This document shows, one piece after another, positions 18,266-26,935 of a stretch of DNA of 64,000 nucleotides. The number at the start of each line of letters is the position of its first letter. The stretch's first letter is position 1. Under the pieces are notes generated by a model, which saw only the letters and a program-made list of their open reading frames with translations, was not told the origin of the DNA and searched no databases. The translations under genes were made by a program, and so were the position numbers. The stretch is from Mycobacterium deserti (GTDB lineage: Bacteria; Actinomycetota; Actinomycetes; Mycobacteriales; Mycobacteriaceae), in assembly GCF_025345615.1 (NCBI RefSeq), contig NZ_JAODWD010000001.1, positions 62,001-126,000 on the forward strand, in the 5' to 3' direction.

Positions 18266-19936
18266 ATGACGTTGCGACGCTTCGCTGCAGGTGCCCTGAT
18301 TGTCGGTTTGGCCTTGGCCGGCTGCTCCAGCAGCAATCGGGAAACCCCGTCAGCCGGCGGGGCCGCAGAGGTCGGCACCACCAACGACATCAACCCACAG
18401 GACGTCGCGAACCTGCAGCAGGGCGGCAACCTGCGGCTGGCGATGAACGACTTTCCGCCGAACTTCAACTCGCTGCACATCGACGGCAACACCGCCGACG
18501 TCGGGGCGCTGATGCGCTTGACCATGCCGCGGGCGTTCCGGATCGCGGCCGACGGCACCGCGGACGTCAACACCGACTTCTTCACCAACGTCGAGCTGAC
18601 CAGCACCAGCCCGCAGGTCGTCACCTACACCATCAACCCGAAGGCGGTCTGGAGTGACGGCGCGCCGATCACCTGGGAGGACATCCAGTCGCAGATCAAC
18701 GCCACCAGCGGCAAGGACAAGGGATTCGCGATCGCGGCCACCAACGGCAGCGATCGGGTCGAGAAGGTCGAACGCGGGGTCGACGACCGCCAGGCGGTGG
18801 TCACCTTTGCCAAGCCGTGGGCCGACTGGCGGGGCATGTTCGCGGCCAGCACCGTGCTGCTGCCGAAGAGTTCGACGGCCACGCCGGAAGCCTTCAACAA
18901 GGCGCAGCTGGACGGTCCCGGTCCGTCGGCGGGGCCGTTCATCATCTCCAATCTCGACCGCGGCGCCAAGCGAATCACCGTGACGCGCAACCCGAAATGG
19001 TGGGGTACGCCGCCGCTGCTCGACAGCGTCACCTACCTGATCCTCGACGACGCCGCCCGGATTCCGGCGTTGCAGAACAACACGATCGACGCGACCGGAC
19101 TGGCGACCCTCGACGAGATGGAGATCGCCCGCCGCACGCAGGGCGTCACCCTTCGGCGGGCGCCTGGACTGGCCTGGTACCACTTCACGTTCAACGGCGC
19201 GCCGGGGTCGATCCTGGAGGATCCCGCGCTGCGGCGCGCGATCGCGAAGGGCATCGACCGGAACACGATCGCTGAAGTCACCCAGCGTGGCCTCGCCGAC
19301 AACCCGGCCCCGCTGAACAACCACATCTATGTCGCCGGGCAGGAGGGGTATCAGGACAACAGCGGCGGCGTCGCGTTCGACCCCGAGAAGGCCAAGCAGG
19401 AACTCGACGCGCTCGGGTGGCGGATGAACGGCCAGTTCCGCGAGAAGAACGGCCGCGAGTTGGTGATCCGCGACGTACTTTTCGACTCGATCGCCACCCG
19501 GCAGTTCGGTCAGATCGCGCAGAACAACCTGGCCCAGATCGGCGTGAAGCTCGAACTCGACATCCGCCCTGCCGCGGGCTTCTTCACCGACTTCGTCACG
19601 GTCGGAAACTTCGACATCGCTCAGTTCGCGTGGATGGGCGACGCATTCCCGCTGGCGAGCCTGACGCAGATTTACCGGACGAACGCCGAAAGCAACTTCG
19701 GCAAGATCAGCAGCCCGGAAATTGATGCCAAGATCGAACAGACCGTGGGTGAGCTGGATCCCGCGAAGGCCCGCACGCTGGCCAATGAGCTCGACAAGAT
19801 GCTGTTCGACGAGGTGTTCAGCCTTCCATTGACGCAGTCAACCGGAAACGTCGCCGTGCGAAGCAACCTCGCGAATTTCGGCGCCTTCGGTATGGCCGAC
19901 CCGGACTACACCAAGATCGGCTTCATGAAGCCCTAG
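18266..19936 (+). CDS. oppA: Peptide-binding lipoprotein OppA
   Basis: 556-residue family 5 solute-binding protein. The N-terminus MTLRRFAAGALIVGLALAGCSSS is a lipoprotein signal with lipobox LAGC (Cys about 20). The fold is typical of DppA/OppA: GGNLRLAMNDFPPNFNSL, YTINPKAVWSDGAPITWEDI, and GPFIISNLDRGAKRITVTRN. It is anchored outside the membrane and delivers peptides to OppBC. It ends convergently with the hydrolase gene, overlapping by 14 nt. Confidence 0.92.
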   Translation: MTLRRFAAGALIVGLALAGCSSSNRETPSAGGAAEVGTTNDINPQDVANLQQGGNLRLAMNDFPPNFNSLHIDGNTADVGALMRLTMPRAFRIAADGTADVNTDFFTNVELTSTSPQVVTYTINPKAVWSDGAPITWEDIQSQINATSGKDKGFAIAATNGSDRVEKVERGVDDRQAVVTFAKPWADWRGMFAASTVLLPKSSTATPEAFNKAQLDGPGPSAGPFIISNLDRGAKRITVTRNPKWWGTPPLLDSVTYLILDDAARIPALQNNTIDATGLATLDEMEIARRTQGVTLRRAPGLAWYHFTFNGAPGSILEDPALRRAIAKGIDRNTIAEVTQRGLADNPAPLNNHIYVAGQEGYQDNSGGVAFDPEKAKQELDALGWRMNGQFREKNGRELVIRDVLFDSIATRQFGQIAQNNLAQIGVKLELDIRPAAGFFTDFVTVGNFDIAQFAWMGDAFPLASLTQIYRTNAESNFGKISSPEIDAKIEQTVGELDPAKARTLANELDKMLFDEVFSLPLTQSTGNVAVRSNLANFGAFGMADPDYTKIGFMKP

Positions 19937-21167
19937 CCTTGTGCGGGATGGACGATTCCAGCACCGCCACTGCCGCTATCGCCCAGACCAGTGCGCGGAC
20001 GCCGAATCCGGCCGGTTTCGCGTCCAGGGTTGCAGCGCGCGCCGGCAGGCTCGCGACGGTGCCCTCGTAGATGGCCTTGACGATGTCCAGTGCCGCCCGC
20101 TCACGCAGATCGAGGATGCTGTGGCCGGCGCTCGCCATTCCTACCAGCACCGCGTGGGGGATCAGCGAGGCGACCCTGCGCGAGACCGTGAGCGGAGTGA
20201 TGAGGTCACGGCCGCCCGAGATCACCACGGTCAGCCAGTCGAACGTGGGCATGTCGGCGACCAGATCGAATGGCTCTTGCTCGAATTGTGTTGTCGCAGC
20301 GCCGACGTCGTGATAGGCAACAGCGGGATCGAACGGCTTGCCGTCGGGCACGGCGCCGTAGTTCAGCTCGCGATAGCCGATCCGGCCTACCAGATCCGGC
20401 TCGTGTCGGTAGGGCGCCTTGCGCTCGAGCGCGAAGCGAGTTACTCCCGCCATGCCCGACCACAGCCACCGCCGACCGACCAGCAGCAGATCCAGCTGTC
20501 GGTGCAGGAGTTCGGGTCCGGCGAAGCCGTAGACCGCCATGGCCAGCTGTGTGGCCGCGGGCGAGAGCACGTCGGCGTCGACGAGTCTTCGCACCTTGGG
20601 CGCCAGGGCGGCGGTTTCGGGGTGGTCGCCGTCCCAGAGCAGACTGCGGGTGGCCTCACGAACGGCGTCGATGTCTCTGGCGGACAGCAGCGGCGAGTCG
20701 AGCACCATCGCGTGCACCCGATCACGGTGGCGCACACCGAGTCCGGCGGCTATGTACGTGCCGTAGGACGTGCCGTACACGACCGCCTTCTCGACGGCCG
20801 CGTCGTCGAGCACCGCCGCCACATCGTCGACCACCTGGTCGACGGTCAACGCCTCGGGCGGGAGGTCGGCACCGTGGTCGTCGTGGCGGGACAAGCCGAC
20901 ACCGCGGTGCTCGACCATGATCACGTCGAGGCCCTCCGCCGCAGCGCGCCGACGTAGGCCCCGATACAACGCGATCGAGGCCGCGCCGGGGCCGCCGGGG
21001 ATGATCACCAGTGGGTGTGCGGACTTGCGGCCGGTCCGCACGTAGTACAGGTCGAACTGCTCGTCGGAGCCCGGACGTACCGGTCTGCGGACGGGACGCA
21101 CTCCCGGCAGCGCCGCGAGTCGGTGGTGCGCCCGCCGACGTCTGGCGTTCATGGTCATCACGCTCAT
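19923..21167 (-). CDS. Alpha/beta hydrolase, proline-iminopeptidase-like (S33)
   Basis: 414 residues. The core has the oxyanion region IIPGGPGAAS, the nucleophile elbow GTSYGTYIAAG (Ser about 136), an acid near SGGRDLITP and a His in ASAGHSIL, the order seen in TAP-like/proline iminopeptidases. The N-terminal 30 residues are Arg-rich; no export signal. A C-terminal hydrophobic segment (ALVWAIAAVAVLESS) is present. It lies downstream of the GMC gene with a short gap and convergent to oppA; a peptidase beside a peptide importer is suggestive but the substrate is unknown. Confidence 0.8.
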   Translation of the reverse strand: MSVMTMNARRRRAHHRLAALPGVRPVRRPVRPGSDEQFDLYYVRTGRKSAHPLVIIPGGPGAASIALYRGLRRRAAAEGLDVIMVEHRGVGLSRHDDHGADLPPEALTVDQVVDDVAAVLDDAAVEKAVVYGTSYGTYIAAGLGVRHRDRVHAMVLDSPLLSARDIDAVREATRSLLWDGDHPETAALAPKVRRLVDADVLSPAATQLAMAVYGFAGPELLHRQLDLLLVGRRWLWSGMAGVTRFALERKAPYRHEPDLVGRIGYRELNYGAVPDGKPFDPAVAYHDVGAATTQFEQEPFDLVADMPTFDWLTVVISGGRDLITPLTVSRRVASLIPHAVLVGMASAGHSILDLRERAALDIVKAIYEGTVASLPARAATLDAKPAGFGVRALVWAIAAVAVLESSIPHKARAS

Positions 21168-21200
21168 TGTGCCCGGGTGAGGGCGCCAGGGCGCGTCCCG

Positions 21201-22739
21201 TCAGCCGGCGCAGATCAGTTCGGCGGCCTTCTCGCCGATCAGCACACTGGGTGCGTGGGTGTGCCCGCGGATGATCGTCGGCATCACCGACGCGTCTGCG
21301 ACGCGCAGGTTCTCCACGCCGCGGACCCGCAGTTGCGGATCGACGACGCTGTCGTTGTCGCTGCCCATCCGGCAGGTGCCGACCGGGTGGTAGAGCGTGT
21401 GGGAGACATAGGTCAGTGCTCGCTCGAGCGTCTCGTCGTCGAGAGTGGTGGCGTCGAACGGTCGCGCGATCCTGCCGATGATCCCGTCGAGCGCGGGTGA
21501 CTTCGAGATGGTGGCGCACATCCGCAAGCCGGACATCATCGCGGCGCGGTCGGCGCCGTCGGGATCGCTGAGATAGCGCGGATCGATGATCGGCTTGTCC
21601 CGCGGATCCGCCGAACCCAGTTCGATGGTGCCGCTGCTTTTCGGCTTGAGCAGGATGGTGCCGAGCACGACCGCGTGTGTGTCGTACGGGTCGCCGATGC
21701 CTTCCTCGAAGAACGGGGCGGGGGCGAAGATCAGTTCGAGATCGGGCAGCCCGAGATCGGGGCGACTGCGGACGAACCCGTATGCCTCACCCACATTCGA
21801 CGTCAACATGCCTCGGCGCCGCAGGAAATAGTTCAGCAGCTGCAACGGTTTCTCAGCGCCGAAGAGGCTGTCGTTAGGAATGTCGAAGCCCAGCGCGGCG
21901 ATGAAGTGGTCGAGCAGGTTCTTCCCCACGTCGGGTGCATGGGCGCGAACCTCGATGCCGTGTCCGGCCAGTCGTTCACGGTCGCCGATGCCCGAGAGCA
22001 TCAGCACCTGCGGGCTGTTGATCGCGCCGCCACACAGGATGACCTCGCGGCGGGCGTTGATGATGTGCCGGGAGCCGTGCTGGTCGATCTCCACCCCGAC
22101 GGCGCGGCGGCCTTCGAAGACGACCCGGGTCACCAGCGCTTCGGTCGCCAGGGTCAGGTTCGGGCGCTTGAGCGCGGGCTTGAGGTAGGCGTCGGCGGCG
22201 CTCCAGCGGGCGCCTCTGCGCTGAGTGACCAGTGTCTCGCAGAATCCTTCCGGTGCAGCTTGATTCGGCTTCTCGATGCGATAGCCGCACTCTTCGGCCG
22301 CGGCCAGCCAGGCTGTTGTGGAGCTGCGCGGGCTGCGCTGCGGGCTAATGGACAGCGGTCCGTTCTCGATGCGCCGAAGGTACGGCTCGATGTGTTCGTA
22401 ATCCCACTGCTCGCCTGCCGCCTGGCCCCACTCGTCATAGTCGGCCGCGAAGCCGCGCACCCACATCATCGCGTTCATCGAGGACGAACCCCCGACGACT
22501 TTGCCTCGCGGCCAGTAGATTTCGCGTCCGTCGAGTTCCTTCTGCGGTTTAGTCAGGTAGTTCCAGTCCAGCGGCCCGCGAAACAGCTTCTGGAACCCCG
22601 CCGGGATGCGGATGAATTTGTCCTTGTCGGTAGGTCCCGCTTCGACCGCGACAACCTGCACTGAGGAATCCTCGTTGAGGCGGCCAGCCACCACGGATCC
22701 GGCCGACCCGGTTCCCACAACGATGTAGTCGGCGTCCAT
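21201..22739 (-). CDS. GMC-family FAD oxidoreductase (choline dehydrogenase-like)
   Basis: 512 residues. FAD-binding VVGTGSAGSVVAGRL (6-20), GMC signature 1 RGKVVGGSSSMNAM, signature 2 GGAINSPQVLMLSGIG, and the C-terminal catalytic His region YHPVGTCRMG. It probably oxidises an alcohol; the substrate cannot be read from sequence. M. tuberculosis Rv1279 is the positional equivalent next to oppA. Minus-strand TAGACT ends 7 nt upstream of ATG 22739, supporting a leaderless start. Confidence 0.9.
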   Translation of the reverse strand: MDADYIVVGTGSAGSVVAGRLNEDSSVQVVAVEAGPTDKDKFIRIPAGFQKLFRGPLDWNYLTKPQKELDGREIYWPRGKVVGGSSSMNAMMWVRGFAADYDEWGQAAGEQWDYEHIEPYLRRIENGPLSISPQRSPRSSTTAWLAAAEECGYRIEKPNQAAPEGFCETLVTQRRGARWSAADAYLKPALKRPNLTLATEALVTRVVFEGRRAVGVEIDQHGSRHIINARREVILCGGAINSPQVLMLSGIGDRERLAGHGIEVRAHAPDVGKNLLDHFIAALGFDIPNDSLFGAEKPLQLLNYFLRRRGMLTSNVGEAYGFVRSRPDLGLPDLELIFAPAPFFEEGIGDPYDTHAVVLGTILLKPKSSGTIELGSADPRDKPIIDPRYLSDPDGADRAAMMSGLRMCATISKSPALDGIIGRIARPFDATTLDDETLERALTYVSHTLYHPVGTCRMGSDNDSVVDPQLRVRGVENLRVADASVMPTIIRGHTHAPSVLIGEKAAELICAG

Positions 22740-22746
22740 TCGCCGC

Positions 22747-22752
22747 AGTCTA
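22747..22752 (-). promoter_or_regulatory. -10 box of leaderless GMC gene
   Basis: Minus-strand TAGACT (TAnnnT) with 7 nt to the ATG at 22739. Confidence 0.5.
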
Positions 22753-22796
22753 GGAGTCCCGGCGGAAAGCCGAGACAGGTTCGACGGGATTGCGAC

Positions 22797-23423
22797 TCAG
22801 TCGTTCGACCAGTCGAATTCGTAGTAGATCCAGTTGGTGTCGGTGTAGTCGAGATGGATTCCGGCGGCCTCGACCTCGAAGCTTCCCACCCCGCATTCGC
22901 CCTTCGTCCAGATGAAGCCGTCGGGCAGCACGATCTGCGCCTGGTGCGGTTCGCCGGTGACGGGGTTCTTCAGGGTGTCGCCGGACGCATTGCCGACGCC
23001 CTCGGCCGTCATCGTGGCTTTCACCCCGGTCCCGTCGAACGTGATCGGCGCCTTGACCAAGCCTGCCACGTCGAAGGTGGTGCCCAGGATGGCCCAGGGA
23101 TCGCCCCCGAGTTGGCCGGTGTAGATCTGCGACAAGCACTCGATCTGCTCGTCGGTGGTTTCGGGCGCGACGATGAAAACCGCCTTACCGTCACCGTCGT
23201 GAATGGCGTGCGGCCAGTCGATCACAGCGATGGCCTTGACCCCGGCGAGATCGACTTCGCCGCAAGTGCCTTCGGTGATGTCGTTGCCCACCATCGCCTT
23301 GCAGCTGCCGTCCGCGGAGCTCGGAAAGCCCGAGAAGTTGCATGTGCAACCAGGATTGCAGTTGCAGAACTCATAGCCCCTGCCCTTGATGTGCCACCGG
23401 GTCCGTTGTTCGGTCGTGGTCAT
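22797..23423 (-). CDS. DUF1326 domain protein
   Basis: 208 residues, no signal peptide. The N-terminus has the Cys cluster EFCNCNPGCTCNF typical of DUF1326, plus further Cys (SCKAMVG, GTCGEVD, IECLSQ, GECGVGS). This suggests metal or Fe-S binding; the biochemical role of the family is, to my knowledge, not established. It is 14 nt downstream of the DUF2182 membrane protein, and the two families are often neighbours. It has no counterpart at this place in M. tuberculosis, where the SbcC-like gene and the GMC gene are adjacent (from memory). Confidence 0.82.
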   Translation of the reverse strand: MTTTEQRTRWHIKGRGYEFCNCNPGCTCNFSGFPSSADGSCKAMVGNDITEGTCGEVDLAGVKAIAVIDWPHAIHDGDGKAVFIVAPETTDEQIECLSQIYTGQLGGDPWAILGTTFDVAGLVKAPITFDGTGVKATMTAEGVGNASGDTLKNPVTGEPHQAQIVLPDGFIWTKGECGVGSFEVEAAGIHLDYTDTNWIYYEFDWSND

Positions 23424-23437
23424 GGCCAGCCTTTCGA

Positions 23438-24244
23438 TCAGATGAGATGGGTTACGAACGCCGGGTGCACCAACAGTGCGACACCCAGCGCCAGCAGCAC
23501 CGCACCGGCGCCGCGTGCGATTTGTTCACCGAACGGTGCGGCTTTTTCGAGCAGGATCAGCACCGCGAGGATCACCATCGGTGCCAACTGCATCGCACCG
23601 AAGGCAACGAGCAGCGCCATCAGCATCCAGCAGCAGCCCACACAGAACAGACCGTGACGCCCGCCGGCGAGCAGCGCGCCCGCCGGACGGTCGAGGTGCT
23701 TGCCGTGGCGCAGGAAGAACGACATCGGCGACCGGCAGTGACGCAGGCACACCGACTTGAGGGGCGTGAGCTGGTATACGCCCGCAGCCACCGCCACCAC
23801 TCCGGCGACGCGGCCGGCCCACGGGGTTCCCTGTGCGAGCGGCTCGTTGAGTCGGCTCCATGCGAAGAACGCGGGAATGCCGAGCGCGCTCCACAACACG
23901 ATGTACCCACCGACGAAGAAGCTCACAGGTGCGGCGCGCCCCTTGGCGGCGGCCCTGTTGTAGAGGCGCACGACCGGCAGGACCGCCGGAAACATCATCG
24001 CCACCATCATCGCCACCCACGCCACGAGAAAGGCGACGAAGGACATGGCCATGTGAGGCTGCACCGCGACTCCGGCATGAGGCTCCATCGCCATGCCGGG
24101 AGGGTGCCCGACCGGCATTTCGCCGGCGCCACCCATGTCCGCGCTGACAGCCGACCACCACCACCCCAGGCCCGCCAGCACCAGCAGCCCAGCGGGGACC
24201 CAGATCTCACTTCTGCCCGCCGCACGGGTCTCGCGCACGGTCAT
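23438..24244 (-). CDS. DUF2182 predicted metal-binding integral membrane protein
   Basis: 268 residues with about seven TM helices. Visible features: an extracytoplasmic loop with Met/His (MGGAGEMPVGHPPGMAM and EPHAGVAVQPHMAM), MMVAMMFPAVLPV, LKSVCLRHCRSPMSFFLRH and GLFCVGCCWMLMALL, the family's conserved Cys/His/Met positions. I chose ATG 24244 because AGGGGTGG stands just upstream; a TTG at 24265 is the only longer option. It forms a two-gene unit with DUF1326 downstream. The Met/His/Cys content would suit copper or another soft metal (inference). Confidence 0.82.
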   Translation of the reverse strand: MTVRETRAAGRSEIWVPAGLLVLAGLGWWWSAVSADMGGAGEMPVGHPPGMAMEPHAGVAVQPHMAMSFVAFLVAWVAMMVAMMFPAVLPVVRLYNRAAAKGRAAPVSFFVGGYIVLWSALGIPAFFAWSRLNEPLAQGTPWAGRVAGVVAVAAGVYQLTPLKSVCLRHCRSPMSFFLRHGKHLDRPAGALLAGGRHGLFCVGCCWMLMALLVAFGAMQLAPMVILAVLILLEKAAPFGEQIARGAGAVLLALGVALLVHPAFVTHLI

Positions 24245-24272
24245 CTCAGCCACCCCTGAAGCCAACTATGAC

Positions 24273-24292
24273 ACCGGCGCGAGACCGGCGCG
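24273..24292. repeat. Tandem 9-bp direct repeat upstream of DUF2182
   Basis: ACCGGCGCG occurs twice separated by AG, between the SbcC-like stop and the DUF2182 start. A minus-strand CATAGT (possible -10) lies just downstream. It may be a regulator site or chance in GC-rich DNA. Confidence 0.25.
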
Positions 24293-24307
24293 GCGGATTG
24301 ACCGGGC

Positions 24308-26935
24308 TTACGCCGTCAATTCGATGTGGTGCGCGCCGGCCACCGCTGCGTACCGCTGCGGGCTGCAGGTCAACACGATCACTTGGCCGTCGCCACCCAC
24401 CGCGTTGAACACCGCGCCCATCTTGGTGAGCCGATCGGCGTCGGTGAAGCCCAATGCGTCGTCGATGACGACCGGGACCGTGTCCTCCTTGGCCACCAGC
24501 GCCGCGCCGGCTAGCCGCGCGACGATGCCGAGCTGTTCCTTGGCGCCGCCGGAGAGCGAATCGTAGGGCACGGTGCGCCCGGACACGGTGCGGCTGCAGA
24601 TCCGCAGATCTGTGTCGATCTCGACCTCGAAACTCTCGCCGAACACGATGCGCCCCAACCGTTCCACTTCGTTGCGGAACGGATCGACGTACCGCAGCCG
24701 GGTCGCGTCGCGATGGCGTGCGACCACCGAGCGCAGCAGGTGCGCAGCCCTGGCCCGGCGCTGCACTCGCGAATACTCGGCCTCGGCGTGCTCACGTTCG
24801 GTTTCGGCCGCGTCGAGTTGACTCTTACGCCCCTCGGTGCCGTACACCTTCAGAGCGCTCGCGACGTCGCGCAACGCCTCTGTGACCTGATCGTGCCGCC
24901 GCCCGAGGGCCTCGGCATCATGTGTAGCCTCACTCAGCGCAGCCGCCACGGCTTCTGGCGCAGTGCTGGCGAGTTCAGCGCCCAGTTCGGCGACGAGCGC
25001 GGCGGCGCGGTCGGCCTCTTCTACCTGGGCTTGAGCCGTGACGGCCAACTCGTCGTCGGTGGTGACGGCCCGCTGCGCGGCCAGCCGCTCGCGTGCCAGC
25101 GTCAGCTCGCCCTGCACGGTGGCCAGCTTCTCGGTCGACACGCTCGCCTGAGTTGTCTTCTGACCCAGCCGCCGTGCCGCTTGCTCGGCGACCAGGCGAT
25201 GCGTCTCACAGTCGGCGATCGTCTTCTGGTGCGCCGCGACGGCGGCGTCGAGGTCGGCGCGCGCGGTCGCTGCGTCGACTCCGATGTCGAACAGGCTCAT
25301 GTCGGCCGGCTCGCGGTCCTGCAATTCGGACAGCCGCGCCCGCAGGGCGTCGATGTCCTCCTCGGCGCTCAGCGCCTCCAGCCTGGCGCGGAACCGCTCG
25401 CGGGCACCGACCAACTCGCGACGCTGCCCGTCCACGACGCGCGCATGGGCGACATCTCGGACCTGGGCCTTTGCCAGAGCGGTATCCAGAACCCCTTGGG
25501 CCGCATCGAGTTTGGCCTGCGTCTGCGATGCCGGAACACCCGGGACCACACGGGCGGTCAGCACGCCCGGAAGTTCGATCTCGGTCGCGGCCGTCGCGCT
25601 CGACGTCATGGACGAGCCGGCCGCCAGACGGACCGCTTCACCGCCGACCACGAGATCGACATCGGCCGCCGCAGTCAGTTCGATCCGCGCCGACATCAGC
25701 TCGACCTGACCTGCGGCCAGCTCGACCGCAGTGGATGCGTCCTCGATGGTCCGCATCAACGCCTCGGTCAGCGCGATGCCCGCCAGCCCCTTCTCGGTGC
25801 GCTCGAGCTCGCGCCGGCACACATCGATCTTGGCCAGCCGGGCCGCGAGCCGCTCAGCTTCGTCGCGGTCGGCGAGCTGGTCGATGGCACGCCGGGCCGC
25901 GTCGGCGCGACCCTGGCTGGCCTCCACCGCCGCCCGCGCCTGCGCGGCCACAAACTCGGCGGCCTCCTGCACTTCGACGGCGGTCGCCTGCTCATCGACG
26001 GCCGTGGCCACGGCTGCTTCGAGATCGGCGATCACGCTCGCCCGCTCATCGATGTCGGCCCGCAGCCGTCGGCGTTCGGTGACCGCGGCGACGGCGGCAA
26101 CACGGCCCGCTTCGGCTGCGGCAGCGACGAGTTCGGCCTCCTTGAGCTGACGCGTCACCGCCGCGACGGCATCCGCTGCGGCCTGGGCCGTCGCCAGCCG
26201 GGTGGCCACCGCCGCACGTTCACCGGCCAGGCGAGCGAGGTCGTCGGTGAGCGCCGCGTGCCTGCGCACCGCCTCATCGACCTCGGCGACCGCGGCAGCG
26301 CAGCGGGCCAACTCCTGGTCGGCGGCTTTCAGCCGGTTGGTCGCCGCCCCCCACTCCCCCGTCGGCCTGCCGGTGCGGGTGAAGTAGCGCAGATACTCGG
26401 ACTCGATGCGGTCAACCAGCAGCGGCTCGTCACCGCACAGTTGCGCGGACTCGCCCGCGGCGACGTCCAGCGCACGCGACAACGCGTCGCAACCCGACAA
26501 GTCGACGGCCGCGGTCGACGAGGACTGCAACACCCGCTGCGCCTGCCAGAGCCCGGTGTCGACGGTCTCGTCGAGCATGGCCCGGGCGCGGTCGTGCGCC
26601 TCGTCGCCGGTGAGCTGTTCGCGCTGCGGCGCCAACACCGTCAGGTGTGTCTCCGCGCGCTTGTGGAAGCGCTTCCGATAGACGAATCGATAAGGGCCGG
26701 TGGTTATCTCGGCGGTGATCTCGGCGCCGACGTCGGCATGGGTCGGCTTGACCAGCTTGACTTCCTTCTTCGACGACCGGTCCTTGGCCTCCAGTAGCAG
26801 GTCGAGCGCCTCGATCATCGAGGTCTTGCCGATCTCGTTGGCGCCGCAGACCACCACCACACCTCGATCGGGGAACTCGATCTCACGATGCGTGATACCG
26901 CGGTAGTTGGTCAGGACCATACGGTGCAGTTTCAT
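24308..26935 (-). CDS. SbcC/Rad50-like AAA coiled-coil ATPase
   Basis: 875 residues, equal to M. tuberculosis Rv1278 as I recall it. The N-terminus has MKLHRMVLTNYRGITHREIEF and Walker A GANEIGKTS; the middle about 550 residues are Ala/Glu/Arg-rich and strongly coiled-coil; the C-terminus has the ABC signature SLSGGAKEQLG and Walker B VPVVIDDALGFTD. No clear CxxC zinc hook was noted in the coiled coil. ATG 26935 overlaps the stop of the SbcD-like gene (ATGA). The pair resembles SbcCD/Rad50-Mre11 but is shorter and may have a distinct role in DNA-end processing or stress. Confidence 0.87.
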   Translation of the reverse strand: MKLHRMVLTNYRGITHREIEFPDRGVVVVCGANEIGKTSMIEALDLLLEAKDRSSKKEVKLVKPTHADVGAEITAEITTGPYRFVYRKRFHKRAETHLTVLAPQREQLTGDEAHDRARAMLDETVDTGLWQAQRVLQSSSTAAVDLSGCDALSRALDVAAGESAQLCGDEPLLVDRIESEYLRYFTRTGRPTGEWGAATNRLKAADQELARCAAAVAEVDEAVRRHAALTDDLARLAGERAAVATRLATAQAAADAVAAVTRQLKEAELVAAAAEAGRVAAVAAVTERRRLRADIDERASVIADLEAAVATAVDEQATAVEVQEAAEFVAAQARAAVEASQGRADAARRAIDQLADRDEAERLAARLAKIDVCRRELERTEKGLAGIALTEALMRTIEDASTAVELAAGQVELMSARIELTAAADVDLVVGGEAVRLAAGSSMTSSATAATEIELPGVLTARVVPGVPASQTQAKLDAAQGVLDTALAKAQVRDVAHARVVDGQRRELVGARERFRARLEALSAEEDIDALRARLSELQDREPADMSLFDIGVDAATARADLDAAVAAHQKTIADCETHRLVAEQAARRLGQKTTQASVSTEKLATVQGELTLARERLAAQRAVTTDDELAVTAQAQVEEADRAAALVAELGAELASTAPEAVAAALSEATHDAEALGRRHDQVTEALRDVASALKVYGTEGRKSQLDAAETEREHAEAEYSRVQRRARAAHLLRSVVARHRDATRLRYVDPFRNEVERLGRIVFGESFEVEIDTDLRICSRTVSGRTVPYDSLSGGAKEQLGIVARLAGAALVAKEDTVPVVIDDALGFTDADRLTKMGAVFNAVGGDGQVIVLTCSPQRYAAVAGAHHIELTA

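Noticed and set aside
24713-26797. A 694-codon open frame antisense to the SbcC-like gene
   Set aside because: Shadow of the Ala/Arg-rich coiled-coil coding strand; no domain or start signal.
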